From NCBI RefSeq assembly GCF_000316665.1, contig NC_019678.1, positions 5,084,001-5,148,000 of the forward strand: a stretch of 64,000 bases of DNA. Direction: 5' to 3'. The notes beneath the pieces are model-generated. The model was not told where the DNA came from and did not search any database. It saw nothing but the letters and a program-made list of their open reading frames with translations. Both the position numbers and the translations under genes were made by a program. This document shows, one piece after another, positions 47,224 to 55,265 of the stretch (its first letter is position 1; each line of letters opens with the position of its first letter). The DNA is from Rivularia sp. PCC 7116 (GTDB lineage: Bacteria > Cyanobacteriota > Cyanobacteriia > Cyanobacteriales > Nostocaceae).

Positions 47224-47757
47224 CTAGTTAACACCTGCGGCAGCTTTTGTAGGTGCTTTACCGTCTGCTTGTAGAGATTCTCCTTCAATAAAGGAACGTA
47301 ACATCCAAGCCATTTCTTCATGTCCTTCCATTAAACCGGTAAGAAAATCAGCGGTACCTTCATCATGGAATTTATCGCCACAAGCATCAATATGTCCGCG
47401 CAAGTTACGGATAACTTGTTCGTGGTCATCAACTAAGCTAGATACCATTTGAGTTGCTAAAGGTAAAGTTTCTGGATTTTCTTTCAAAGAAGTTAACTTC
47501 AAAAATCCTTCCATAGTACCTACGGGGAAGCCACCTAAAGCACGAACTCGTTCTGCTATAGAGTCGATGTTTGTGGTTAAAGCTTGATAGTGTTCTTCCC
47601 ATAGAGTATGCAAACTGCGGAACTGAGGTCCGACTACATCCCAGTGGTACTTTTTAGTTTTAACTAATAATAAGTAAGCGTCTGCTAAGTCATTATTTAA
47701 TAGTTCGCAAACGCCTTTACGTTGTTCTTCTGTTAGTCCAATATTAATGCTTCGCAT
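47224..47757 (-). CDS. dps: Dps family ferritin-like DNA-protection protein
   Basis: A 177-residue Dps dodecamer protein. The inter-subunit ferroxidase ligands are all present with the spacing of E. coli Dps: H38 in KYHWDVVGPQF, H50 in SLHTLWEEHY with E54, D65 and E69 in NIDSIAERVRALGG. It oxidises Fe2+ using H2O2 and stores ferric iron, protecting DNA from oxidative damage. The terminal LQADGKAPTKAAAGVN is a flexible tail. ATG start. The gene lies upstream of the YflT/ChaB gene in the same direction and downstream of a 370-base gap likely to hold its promoter. Confidence 0.96.
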   Translation of the reverse strand: MRSINIGLTEEQRKGVCELLNNDLADAYLLLVKTKKYHWDVVGPQFRSLHTLWEEHYQALTTNIDSIAERVRALGGFPVGTMEGFLKLTSLKENPETLPLATQMVSSLVDDHEQVIRNLRGHIDACGDKFHDEGTADFLTGLMEGHEEMAWMLRSFIEGESLQADGKAPTKAAAGVN

Positions 47758-48124
47758 AATTTATTTACTCTAAATTCAACTCTTTCTCAATTTGACCATA
47801 TTCGTTTTTTTCATAAATCAATCGTAAGTGATAATTTCAGGTTAGATTTTAAAGATAAATACCTAATTCTTTTTGTATAGTTTAATAATCTATCTTTTCT
47901 CAAACAATCAATCTTAAATAATCACTAAATTGCTTATGATGCTAGTAATAATTAGTAATTTTATTGTTCTAAATATTGATTGTGACTCAACAGCTATAGG
48001 TCTCTGCTGCATTATTAGAAACTAAATGAAGTCAGTAATTTAACTAAAAAATATTTATCGCCTTAGATTTCACCTCGTATAATTGAGGCTCCAAATAAGG
48101 CTAGAATAAATCATTTTAGTTAAA
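47758..48124. other. AT-rich gap upstream of dps
   Basis: No gene, repeat or clear operator was recognised in these 367 bases. The dps promoter should lie near 47760-47900. Confidence 0.5.
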
Positions 48125-48325
48125 TTACAGCGAAGAAGTAACTTGATTGTCTCCTTGTTCTTTATCTTGACTCATGCTGCCTGTTTTATAGTCTTGAGCC
48201 GCTTCGTAATCTTTATCTACATCAACATTTGCTGTCTTTTGTTTTTCTTCGCTGACAGCTTCTTTTGTTAATTCTGCTTCTTGATTGGATTGAGTATTAG
48301 TTTCAGGAACTTTTGCTTCACTCAT
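48125..48325 (-). CDS. Small hydrophilic acidic protein, function unknown
   Basis: A 66-residue protein (MSEAKVPETNTQSNQEAEL...DYKTGSMSQDKEQGDNQVT) made almost only of polar and charged residues, with no hydrophobic core, so it is probably intrinsically disordered. I chose the ATG at 48325 because AGGGG lies eight bases upstream; a GTG three codons earlier is possible. It is set among stress genes, and its composition recalls small stress-induced hydrophilins, though no family is recognised. Confidence 0.65.
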   Translation of the reverse strand: MSEAKVPETNTQSNQEAELTKEAVSEEKQKTANVDVDKDYEAAQDYKTGSMSQDKEQGDNQVTSSL

Positions 48326-48759
48326 TTTTAACACCCCTGATTATCAAATTTTAATCTACAAGCCTTATGCTACAGAAAATACTGATATTTAATAACCATT
48401 CTTACGGGGTAATTACAATTTATGCCCGTGGGTGAATTGAATTTATATTTTATTAATGGTAGTGATTATGCTTAATTGCCTCAAGCTAAAAATTAGGCTG
48501 ATGTGCTATTGAGTTGTACAAAAAGACAGTCACTTTAACAAGTTGGTTAGTGATGCCCCCTAAATCCCCCAAAATAGAGGACTTTCAATTATCTTGTTCC
48601 CCCATAATTGGAGGCTCGCGGGGGCAATTCATACTTTTAATCAGCAACGCCAAAATTTTGGTCAAGTTAGAAATCTACACTTGACCAAAATTTTAATCTA
48701 TGAAAGAAATATAGGGAAAATAACTCTATCCACTATATATCAAAGAATTGTTACAGATA
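48326..48759. other. Intergenic region with a CCCCC/GGGGG repeat and a perfect hairpin
   Basis: Contains a dispersed repeat at about 48554-48628 (CCCCCTAAATCCCCC, GGAGGCTCGCGGGGGC) and the hairpin 48652-48694. No gene is supported. Confidence 0.65.
48652..48694. terminator. Perfect 15-bp inverted repeat, possible terminator
   Basis: AAAATTTTGGTCAAG (48652-48666) and CTTGACCAAAATTTT (48680-48694) are exact inverse complements around a 13-base loop. It begins 66 bases past the stop of the minus-strand gene ending at 48760, where a terminator is expected. The stem itself supplies T-rich ends on both strands. Confidence 0.6.
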
Positions 48760-49116
48760 CTATTTACCGGTGATGCTTTCGAGAAAACCTTCTACCTTTT
48801 CTTCCACAGTAGTAGCATCTTGACTGTTGGATGGACGATTCATTTTCTCGGCATTAGCAGCTCCTTGAACTTCGTTCAATCCTTTATTAGATTTATTAAC
48901 GACTCTGCTTTTGGAAGGAGCGTTATTTTCAGTTAATTCTTCAGCACTTTTTTGAATTTCATTTAACTGTGCTGCTCCTTTTTCGGGAGCACTTTTTGAA
49001 GCACCAACTGCTGCCGCAGGAAGGGCAGTAGAAAATAACAGCATTACACACATAAATGCTGCCATTACAAAACGAAGTGGACGCAAGTTACTTAGTTTTA
49101 AACGAGTAAAATTCAC
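48760..49116 (-). CDS. Small exported protein, low-temperature-induced-like
   Basis: A 118-residue protein with a cleavable signal peptide (RPLRFVMAAFMCVMLLFSTA, cut near AAA-VGA). The mature part is hydrophilic (KSAPEKGAAQLNEIQKSAEE, VEEKVEGFLESITGK), about 75 residues. It resembles small cyanobacterial proteins annotated as low-temperature-induced, from memory only. Likely periplasmic. No enzymatic motif. An AAGGAGG-like ribosome site is not obvious, but GGAGGAAATA lies just upstream of the ATG and fits. It belongs to the stress block. Confidence 0.65.
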   Translation of the reverse strand: MNFTRLKLSNLRPLRFVMAAFMCVMLLFSTALPAAAVGASKSAPEKGAAQLNEIQKSAEELTENNAPSKSRVVNKSNKGLNEVQGAANAEKMNRPSNSQDATTVEEKVEGFLESITGK

Positions 49117-49528
49117 AGTATTTCCTCCAAGGTGACGGAACTTTTTCTAATTTGGGAAAACCAAACCGTTGTTGTATTTGGATTAAAAGTTGGGAACAAG
49201 GCTGCTAAAAGAATGAAGGGAATCATTAAACATAATTATACAATTGTTTGATTTTTCCCAAACATTAAAATTTTGATATTGAATTATCTTGAAATAGCTT
49301 CTATTCATATTAATCATGACGAAGCATTAAGCATTTAGCATTCAGATAAACATTCAATCATCAATATTCAGTTATAGCTGTTCTGCTCCTATCTTCAACT
49401 CGTCTACTTTATGTTTAAATATTTCGAGTTGTTTTTTACAAACTCGATTGGTTTTCAACCTTTTTTAACCTTTTTTAACTATATCAGACAACTAGTATGA
49501 AATTAGCCGATGATAGCATTATTTACTT
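49117..49528. other. Intergenic region, nothing recognised beyond a short repeat
   Basis: A tandem TTTTTTAACC unit occurs near 49459-49480. Otherwise AT-rich sequence without a supported gene; it should include the promoter of the exported protein downstream of 49200. Confidence 0.5.
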
Positions 49529-49957
49529 TTAGTTACCAAAAAAATCTTTGATAGCATCAATTGCATTTTCGCTGCCTTCCTCTACGTTATCGGAAGCATC
49601 TTCTACAGCAGATTTAGTTTTTTCAATTCCTTGTTTAACATTACCCTTTGCTTCTTTTGCTAAGCCTTTTGCTTCTTTTGCCGCACCTTCTGTTTGTCCG
49701 GTAATTTTTCCTAAGTTTCGTTGAGCTTGCCCTACTGCTTGCTCTGCATTACCCTCAATTTTATCGCCCGCGCCCTTTAAAGGATTAGCTGCAATTATTT
49801 GTTGTGGATAGTTACTAATGGGGTTAGCAATGGCTGGTTGTGAGGAATCAAACCATACACCAAACCATACGGTACTTAATAGTAAAACACAGCTAAAAAC
49901 TGATAGACAGTAATGCTTTACTATATGTAATTTATTTTTACTTTTGTTGGATTTCAT
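49529..49957 (-). CDS. CsbD-like stress protein with N-terminal membrane/signal segment
   Basis: A 142-residue protein. A signal-anchor (HYCLSVFSCVLLLSTVWFGV) is followed by a CsbD-type helical repeat: NPLKGAGDKIEGNAEQAVGQ, then QRNLGKITGQTEGAAKEAKG and further Lys/Glu/Ala helices ending in NAIDAIKDFFGN. CsbD proteins are general-stress proteins of uncertain biochemical role, abundant under osmotic or nutrient stress in other bacteria. Here the signal segment places it outside the cytosol or at the membrane. ATG start. Last gene of the minus-strand stress block. Confidence 0.82.
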   Translation of the reverse strand: MKSNKSKNKLHIVKHYCLSVFSCVLLLSTVWFGVWFDSSQPAIANPISNYPQQIIAANPLKGAGDKIEGNAEQAVGQAQRNLGKITGQTEGAAKEAKGLAKEAKGNVKQGIEKTKSAVEDASDNVEEGSENAIDAIKDFFGN

Positions 49958-50649
49958 CGCAAGATATTTTTCCTATTCTCTTTCTAGTACAGTTGTAATA
50001 CAAGAAAGTCAATAGCTTCATCAATCTTGCGAGCAAAATTTATAATTAATTAATTGCGATAATACCACCCCTTGGGTAGTCTCCTTTCCAAGCATCAATC
50101 TTACTTTCGATAGAAGATTTTTTCGACCTTTATTAAACATAAGTCAGGCAAGACTTTCAATGCTAACTACTTAAAAGTTAAATTTTATTTTTTAAAGTAA
50201 AGAAACATTAAGCCAGTAAAATATTACAAGTATAAAATCACTTTATAGTCATTAAAAATATTGGCTTATTCAGTTGTTGCTAATTTAATTTGTAGGTGGG
50301 TATCTCGATCGAGATATAGCGTTCTTATATTTTATTTTTATACAATCTCTCCATGCTTTAAATAACAGAGTATTCCATTGACAAAAATCCCGAGGCTTAT
50401 AAGCCGCGCCCTCATAGGATGTTGGCTCAAGCATCATTTTCACAATTTGCATGGCGTGAGGACTTAGTTTATACAAGGGTATTGACAACATTATAGTATT
50501 TTTGTACTATATGCATATGAAAGAAGTTTGGCAGTAAGAAAGGCACGCTTAAGAGTAATCTGTCTCCTCAATCAGTTGGGTTTTAGGTGTCGTGTGAGAA
50601 TCTTGCAATTTATATCAATCCATTTTTAAGTAGCGAAGGTAGTATAGAT
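49958..50649. other. Intergenic region between divergent genes, with a worn repeat
   Basis: A remnant of the AATCCCG...AAGCC...GCCGC repeat lies at about 50383-50430 and is related to the core at 59683-59770. A minus-strand frame at 50285-50491 runs through this repeat and is probably not a gene. Both flanking promoters should lie in this region. Confidence 0.6.
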
Positions 50650-52536
50650 ATGACAAACATTGTTAGTAACAGAATTAAGTTTGCAATTTATAGCTTGATG
50701 GGTGAAGAGAAAGCTTACTATATTGCAGATAAACTAAGAATAGATAATTTGTATATAGAAGAACCACTTGCTATTGATTATAGCTATCAGGTTTTTCTAT
50801 CTGAAAGCGCCAAGATAATTAAATGTACTGCGGGAATACTGAAAATTAACGATTTAAAGCCGGATAATCGCGGAATTATCTTTAAGTACAAGCAAATAAG
50901 TAAAGAAACATTCGCGCAGTTAGAAATACCCGTAGTGCAAAATCATCAAGCTGTTTATGCATTTACAAAAGCTAATTTAATGAGCGGTAATTGGAATTTA
51001 GCGAAATATGCTTTATTCAGTACTTTCAATCAAAAATTAATCGATAGGCACGCTAAAGCATTGACTAATCAGGAACTTGCAAGCTTCGAGCGCGATATTG
51101 AGACAGCAATATTTTCTCATCAAGTAATGCAAGAATCGGATTTTAACTTAAATCAAAACAATAATCGTATTTCGCTGTTAGAACTAATTCAAATTTTAGA
51201 AAAACACCGACATAGCATTATTGTTAACTTGAAACACTTGCGAGAAAATTACCAATACCAAAGTGTTAAAAGAGTCAAAGGTTATCGAGATGCAAACGGT
51301 AACTTACTTAAACCTTGGCTAAAGACAGAATATATTGATGAAGGTGATTATGTGGATATGGGTTGTTTTGAAATCAACCGCAACACTGCCACGATAAATA
51401 TGCTTGTTACTCGTAAAGTTAAACTTGTAAAAACAGAAGATGAAACCCCGGTAATTGAAATCGCCGGTTTGTTAGCGAATGATTTGACCAGTTATAACAA
51501 CTATACAGTAGTTAGCGATCGCCAACTGAATATCAAATCGCTGAAAGTGAAAATCAGTAGCAAGAAAACTTTTGATTTACTTAAGCACAAAGGTATAATT
51601 GCAGCAGAAAGTTTTGATTTTCGTTCTGAATATATAATCAATTTAGAAAATCTGCCGTTAGTAAGCTTAGATGGAAAATATCGCAACATTGACGGTTTAT
51701 TCAACCAACTAGCTGAAATCAAAATTCTAGCCAGCATCATTTCCGCGCATCTGAAGCAGGAATCCGATACATTTGTACCGGAACAGTTGGATGAATTGAA
51801 AAAACATTATTTATCCGAAAATCTTTATCTCAACTTCCCTACAGTTAAAGCTGAAGGTACAATTGATACAAAGGTTAGCTATAAAATCGATATCGGTAGT
51901 AAAGATATTCTCAACTTGAGTAAACTTTATTCTGCAAATAAATTCTTGGAAAGAAGATATGAGGTTTACGATACGGAAACAGGGGAGATTTTCAGCAAAC
52001 CTACCTTTGAAATGACTTTGAGGGAAAATATTGCCGTTCGTCAAAAGCCACTTTCACCAAGAATGAAAGTTACTAAAGTTGATGAATTGATGAAACCGAT
52101 TTTTGATGATTTTCTAGGAATTGATAATAATGGGAAAGTTGCGGGGATTTTAGAGTATCTGGAAAACCTCTCTCCTGCAAGGAAAGAGGCTTTGAATTCT
52201 CCCCATTCCCTACTAGGGAAGGGGGCTGGAGGGTTAGGTAAGCAAGAAAAAATTGCAGCATTAACCGCAACTAAAGTCAAATTAGATGAATATGTAGAGA
52301 AGATTTATCAAGATAAAATTTCACCTTTGGTATTTTACATTGGTTCTACGGGATTGTTGCCAGATGGAATGGAAGGGAAAGCCATGAGTGCGATTCAACT
52401 TGCTGCACTTTGCCCCAATTTAAGTTTTTCAAAGGATGAATCTGAAGGATTATTTTTTGAAGTTGGTGATAGTTTGATTGGAATTTATGAAAAGGTAGAG
52501 TGTTTGAGTCGAAAAAGTTTAGCGAGTGTTGGGTAA
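50650..52536 (+). CDS. Large protein of unknown function with a translated dispersed repeat
   Basis: About 628 residues from the ATG at 50650 (MTNIVSNRIKFAIYSLMGEE), which has GAAGG ten bases upstream. The frame is open to a GTG at 50587, but the added 21 residues have no clear ribosome site. I do not recognise a family: no signal peptide, membrane segment, P-loop or nuclease motif is evident. The body has regions rich in beta strands (YVDMGCFEINRNTATINMLV, VSYKIDIGSKDILNLSK) and helices (ISLLELIQILEKHRHSIIVN). At 52168-52245 the frame passes through a palindromic dispersed repeat encoding SPHSLLGKGAGGLGK, about 25 residues, without breaking. Single gene, no operon partner within 200 bases. 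Confidence 0.7.
   Translation: MTNIVSNRIKFAIYSLMGEEKAYYIADKLRIDNLYIEEPLAIDYSYQVFLSESAKIIKCTAGILKINDLKPDNRGIIFKYKQISKETFAQLEIPVVQNHQAVYAFTKANLMSGNWNLAKYALFSTFNQKLIDRHAKALTNQELASFERDIETAIFSHQVMQESDFNLNQNNNRISLLELIQILEKHRHSIIVNLKHLRENYQYQSVKRVKGYRDANGNLLKPWLKTEYIDEGDYVDMGCFEINRNTATINMLVTRKVKLVKTEDETPVIEIAGLLANDLTSYNNYTVVSDRQLNIKSLKVKISSKKTFDLLKHKGIIAAESFDFRSEYIINLENLPLVSLDGKYRNIDGLFNQLAEIKILASIISAHLKQESDTFVPEQLDELKKHYLSENLYLNFPTVKAEGTIDTKVSYKIDIGSKDILNLSKLYSANKFLERRYEVYDTETGEIFSKPTFEMTLRENIAVRQKPLSPRMKVTKVDELMKPIFDDFLGIDNNGKVAGILEYLENLSPARKEALNSPHSLLGKGAGGLGKQEKIAALTATKVKLDEYVEKIYQDKISPLVFYIGSTGLLPDGMEGKAMSAIQLAALCPNLSFSKDESEGLFFEVGDSLIGIYEKVECLSRKSLASVG
52168..52245. repeat. Dispersed palindromic repeat inserted in frame in a coding region
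   Basis: Two hairpins, CCTCTCTCCTGCAAGGAAAGAGG and CCCCATTCCCTACTAGGGAAGGGG in outline, plus GGAGGGTTAGG. The layout matches intergenic CCTCTCC/TAGGGAAGGGG repeats of this genome. It adds about 25 codons. Confidence 0.75.
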
Positions 52537-52583
52537 TTCAATTTTAGATTGTAAAATCCTGATTCAACTATAAATTAATCTGT

Positions 52584-52612
52584 AGAGACGCAAATTTCGC
52601 GTCTCTTTTTTT
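52584..52612 (+). terminator. Rho-independent-like terminator
   Basis: AGAGACGC-AAATTTC-GCGTCTCT hairpin (52584-52606) followed by a run of T's, 48 bases after the stop of the unknown-protein gene. Confidence 0.75.
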
Positions 52613-52738
52613 GGTATGAATGTATTAATATAAGCAGCCGACATAAAACTTATTTATTGTTTTCCTATCGTTAATGTGATAATAATTATCTCTAGTTTTT
52701 ACCGTGAAAATATTGATATAAATTAATGTAATGGTATT

Positions 52739-54979
52739 ATGGATAACATTTTTTCCAGGTTGAGTGATAACCTGTCGGAATCGTTTAATTCTGTTACGAA
52801 AGGATTTAATTTAACTGATACAATAGAAGATTTATTGCCTAATATTGCTACTGTAATTCCTTTAACTAATGCCCCGCAGCTTTTTGATGAGTTTGTTTCG
52901 AGTATTGATTTAGTAGATTTAGGGGGTAATATCCTAGAGTTCGGAGGTGATATTTTAGAAACGCTAGCAAACCCATTTGTTAATAACCTAGAAGATATTA
53001 TTGGTAATAATCCTACACCGCAAACTTCAATATCTGACTTAATTACAGGATTGAATACCGTATCTACTTTTGACCTTGAAGCTGACCTTACAAACGAAGA
53101 TAATTTTTATAATCTTCCTTATCCAAACGATTTACGATTAACTCCAGATGGAAACCCAGACTTATCAGGATTTCCAATTCCAGATAATAATATATTCGCC
53201 GAAAGTATAAAGAGTATTGCAGACGATAGCCCCGGTTTCCCTACAAACACTGCGGGCTATTTTCGATTTAACTTTCCTGTTGCAACCCAAGATTTTGATG
53301 ACGTTATTGCAGCAGATACCGATTCACCAATTTTATTAATAGATATTGACCCGGACTCTCCGAATCGAGGTGAGTTATTACCAACTGTTGCATCAACTTT
53401 TAGACCAGATGTTAATTATGTTCCACCTTTCTTACTCGGTGTTGCCCCCGCACCGGGTATAATACTTAATCCCAATCGCACTTATGCTTATGTAGTTAAA
53501 AGCTCTCTTGATAATGCGATCGGTAGACCTTTGAATGCTTCCCCAACTTTGCAGCAATTAATTGATGGTGAAACTCCTCAAGGTGAACTAGGAGATGAAG
53601 CCAGGGAACTTTATCAACCACTTTGGGAAACATTAGACGACATTGAAGTTAATCCCGACGACGTGGCAGCAGCTACAGTATTTACCACAGGAGATGTTGT
53701 AGCGGAATTTGCTAAATTATCCGATGAAATAGTAGAACGGTACGATGTCACAATTGAAAATTTGCAGCTAGCTCCAGAAGATGGTGCGAGCAATCCTCGT
53801 TTCTACGAACTACAGGGAACGGTGACAATGCCGCAGTTTCAGGAGGGAACTCCCCCATTTGATACCGAAGGACTTTTTGAGTTTGACCAAAACGGCTTTC
53901 TGATAGAACAGCGTACCGAAGAAGTTCCGGTAACAATTACCATACCCAAAACACCGATGCCAGATGGTGGTTATCCTTTAATGGCTTACTTCCACGGTTC
54001 CAGCGGTTTGACTACTCAATTAGTAGATAGAGGAGCGATAACCGAACCAGGGGGAGAACCAACTCCCGGAGAAGGACCTGCATTCGTAGTCGCCGAAAAG
54101 GGATTTGCTGCTGTAAGTAGTGCTTTACCGCTTAACGAGCAACGCTTTCCCGATGGCTCGAATACTACCTATTACAACGTGCAGAATTTAGCAGCTTTCC
54201 GAGACACCTTCCGACAAACTGTAATCGAGCAAAGATTACTACTGGAAGCAATGGAAGATTTAAAAATTCCTTCAGAGGTAATAGGTTCTCAAGCAGATGT
54301 TCTGCTTCCTGATGGCAAAACTGATTTCGGATTTCAAAGTTCACCTGTAATGGCGTTTGGACAGTCTTATGGAGCGCAGGTAGCTAATGTTATTGGTGCT
54401 ATTGAGCCAAAAATTGGCACTGTAGTATCAAGTGGTTCGCCAGCATATTTTGCCTTACAAGCAGTTGAAAACGAAGAAATTGCATCTCTTGGTCGTTTGC
54501 TTGTAGGAACACTACAGGAACTGAATCCCATTTATCCCGCTCTTAACTTGGTTGAAACTGCATGGGGAGCAGTAGAGCCAATTGTATATATGCCACACAT
54601 TGCTCAAAGACCGTTACCAGGTAATCCAGTACGCTCGATATATCAGCCCGTAGGTAAAGGAGATACTATAGTTTCCGAAAACGTATTTAACGCTCAAGCT
54701 CTTGCTGCGGGAGTCGAACAAGCAGGGGAAATACTGTGGTCAGAAATGCAAGAATCTCTTGCGCTTCAAGGATTAGATGGTATTGTTCCTTATCCAGTTG
54801 CTAATAATTTAGTCTCAGAAAATGGAACACCATATACAGGGGTAGTCGTTCAGTATGAAGGTGATGGAATTGCCGATTCTCACGGAATTTTTGCTCAATT
54901 AGATGAAGTTAAAGAGCAATATAGCGAGTTTTTTGATAGTTTTCAGGAGACTGGAATTGCTGTTGTGCCTGCGTCTTGA
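52739..54979 (+). CDS. Lipase-like alpha/beta hydrolase, large, probably exported
   Basis: A 746-residue protein. The last 350 residues contain an alpha/beta-hydrolase with oxyanion motif LMAYFHGSSGLTTQL, nucleophile elbow FGQSYGAQ (S543) and a likely His in ADSHGIFAQLDE near the end; the acid may be in VGKGDTIVS. The first 350 residues have a polar region (DLTNEDNFYNLPYPNDLRLT) known from large bacterial lipase-like proteins, with Ca-type DPDSPNRGE loops. No classical signal peptide is seen; the N-terminus (MDNIFSRLSDNLSESFNSV) is amphipathic and acidic, suggesting another export path or a cytosolic location. Exact substrate unknown. Monocistronic, ATG start. Confidence 0.75.
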   Translation: MDNIFSRLSDNLSESFNSVTKGFNLTDTIEDLLPNIATVIPLTNAPQLFDEFVSSIDLVDLGGNILEFGGDILETLANPFVNNLEDIIGNNPTPQTSISDLITGLNTVSTFDLEADLTNEDNFYNLPYPNDLRLTPDGNPDLSGFPIPDNNIFAESIKSIADDSPGFPTNTAGYFRFNFPVATQDFDDVIAADTDSPILLIDIDPDSPNRGELLPTVASTFRPDVNYVPPFLLGVAPAPGIILNPNRTYAYVVKSSLDNAIGRPLNASPTLQQLIDGETPQGELGDEARELYQPLWETLDDIEVNPDDVAAATVFTTGDVVAEFAKLSDEIVERYDVTIENLQLAPEDGASNPRFYELQGTVTMPQFQEGTPPFDTEGLFEFDQNGFLIEQRTEEVPVTITIPKTPMPDGGYPLMAYFHGSSGLTTQLVDRGAITEPGGEPTPGEGPAFVVAEKGFAAVSSALPLNEQRFPDGSNTTYYNVQNLAAFRDTFRQTVIEQRLLLEAMEDLKIPSEVIGSQADVLLPDGKTDFGFQSSPVMAFGQSYGAQVANVIGAIEPKIGTVVSSGSPAYFALQAVENEEIASLGRLLVGTLQELNPIYPALNLVETAWGAVEPIVYMPHIAQRPLPGNPVRSIYQPVGKGDTIVSENVFNAQALAAGVEQAGEILWSEMQESLALQGLDGIVPYPVANNLVSENGTPYTGVVVQYEGDGIADSHGIFAQLDEVKEQYSEFFDSFQETGIAVVPAS

Positions 54980-55009
54980 TTGGAGGTTTTTGGTTGGGTG
55001 GAATAGCAA

Positions 55010-55135
55010 ACCTCACCCTGTCCTCCGGACATCCCTCTCCTTATTAAGGAGAGGGAAAAAATATTTGTAGGGTGTGTGACGGCTGAAACAATTTATCGAG
55101 CATAACGAACTAATTGGAAATTGCCGTCACGCACC
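55010..55135. repeat. Two dispersed repeats: CCTCACCC/CTCCTTA hairpin and GGTGTGTGACGGC palindrome
   Basis: First CCCTCTCCTTATTAAGGAG (55033 area) with CCTCACCCTG. Second GGTGTGTGACGGC (55071-55083) pairing with GCCGTCACGCACC (55123-55135). The intergenic stretch 54980-55265 contains nothing else recognised. Confidence 0.75.
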
Positions 55136-55265
55136 ATCTCCATAAACAATAAATTTACCTATTAGATATTGTTTGGCATTTTTAATTACATAAAGGTATC
55201 GAGAAAATCTTTAAATTACGTGTTTTTATTGACTAAATTAATAATGCTTGAGTTAAAGTCTACTA

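Noticed and set aside
50285-50491. 68-codon minus-strand ORF
   Set aside because: Its middle is a dispersed repeat (AATCCCGAGGCTTATAAGCC) also present at 59680, so the frame is probably accidental.
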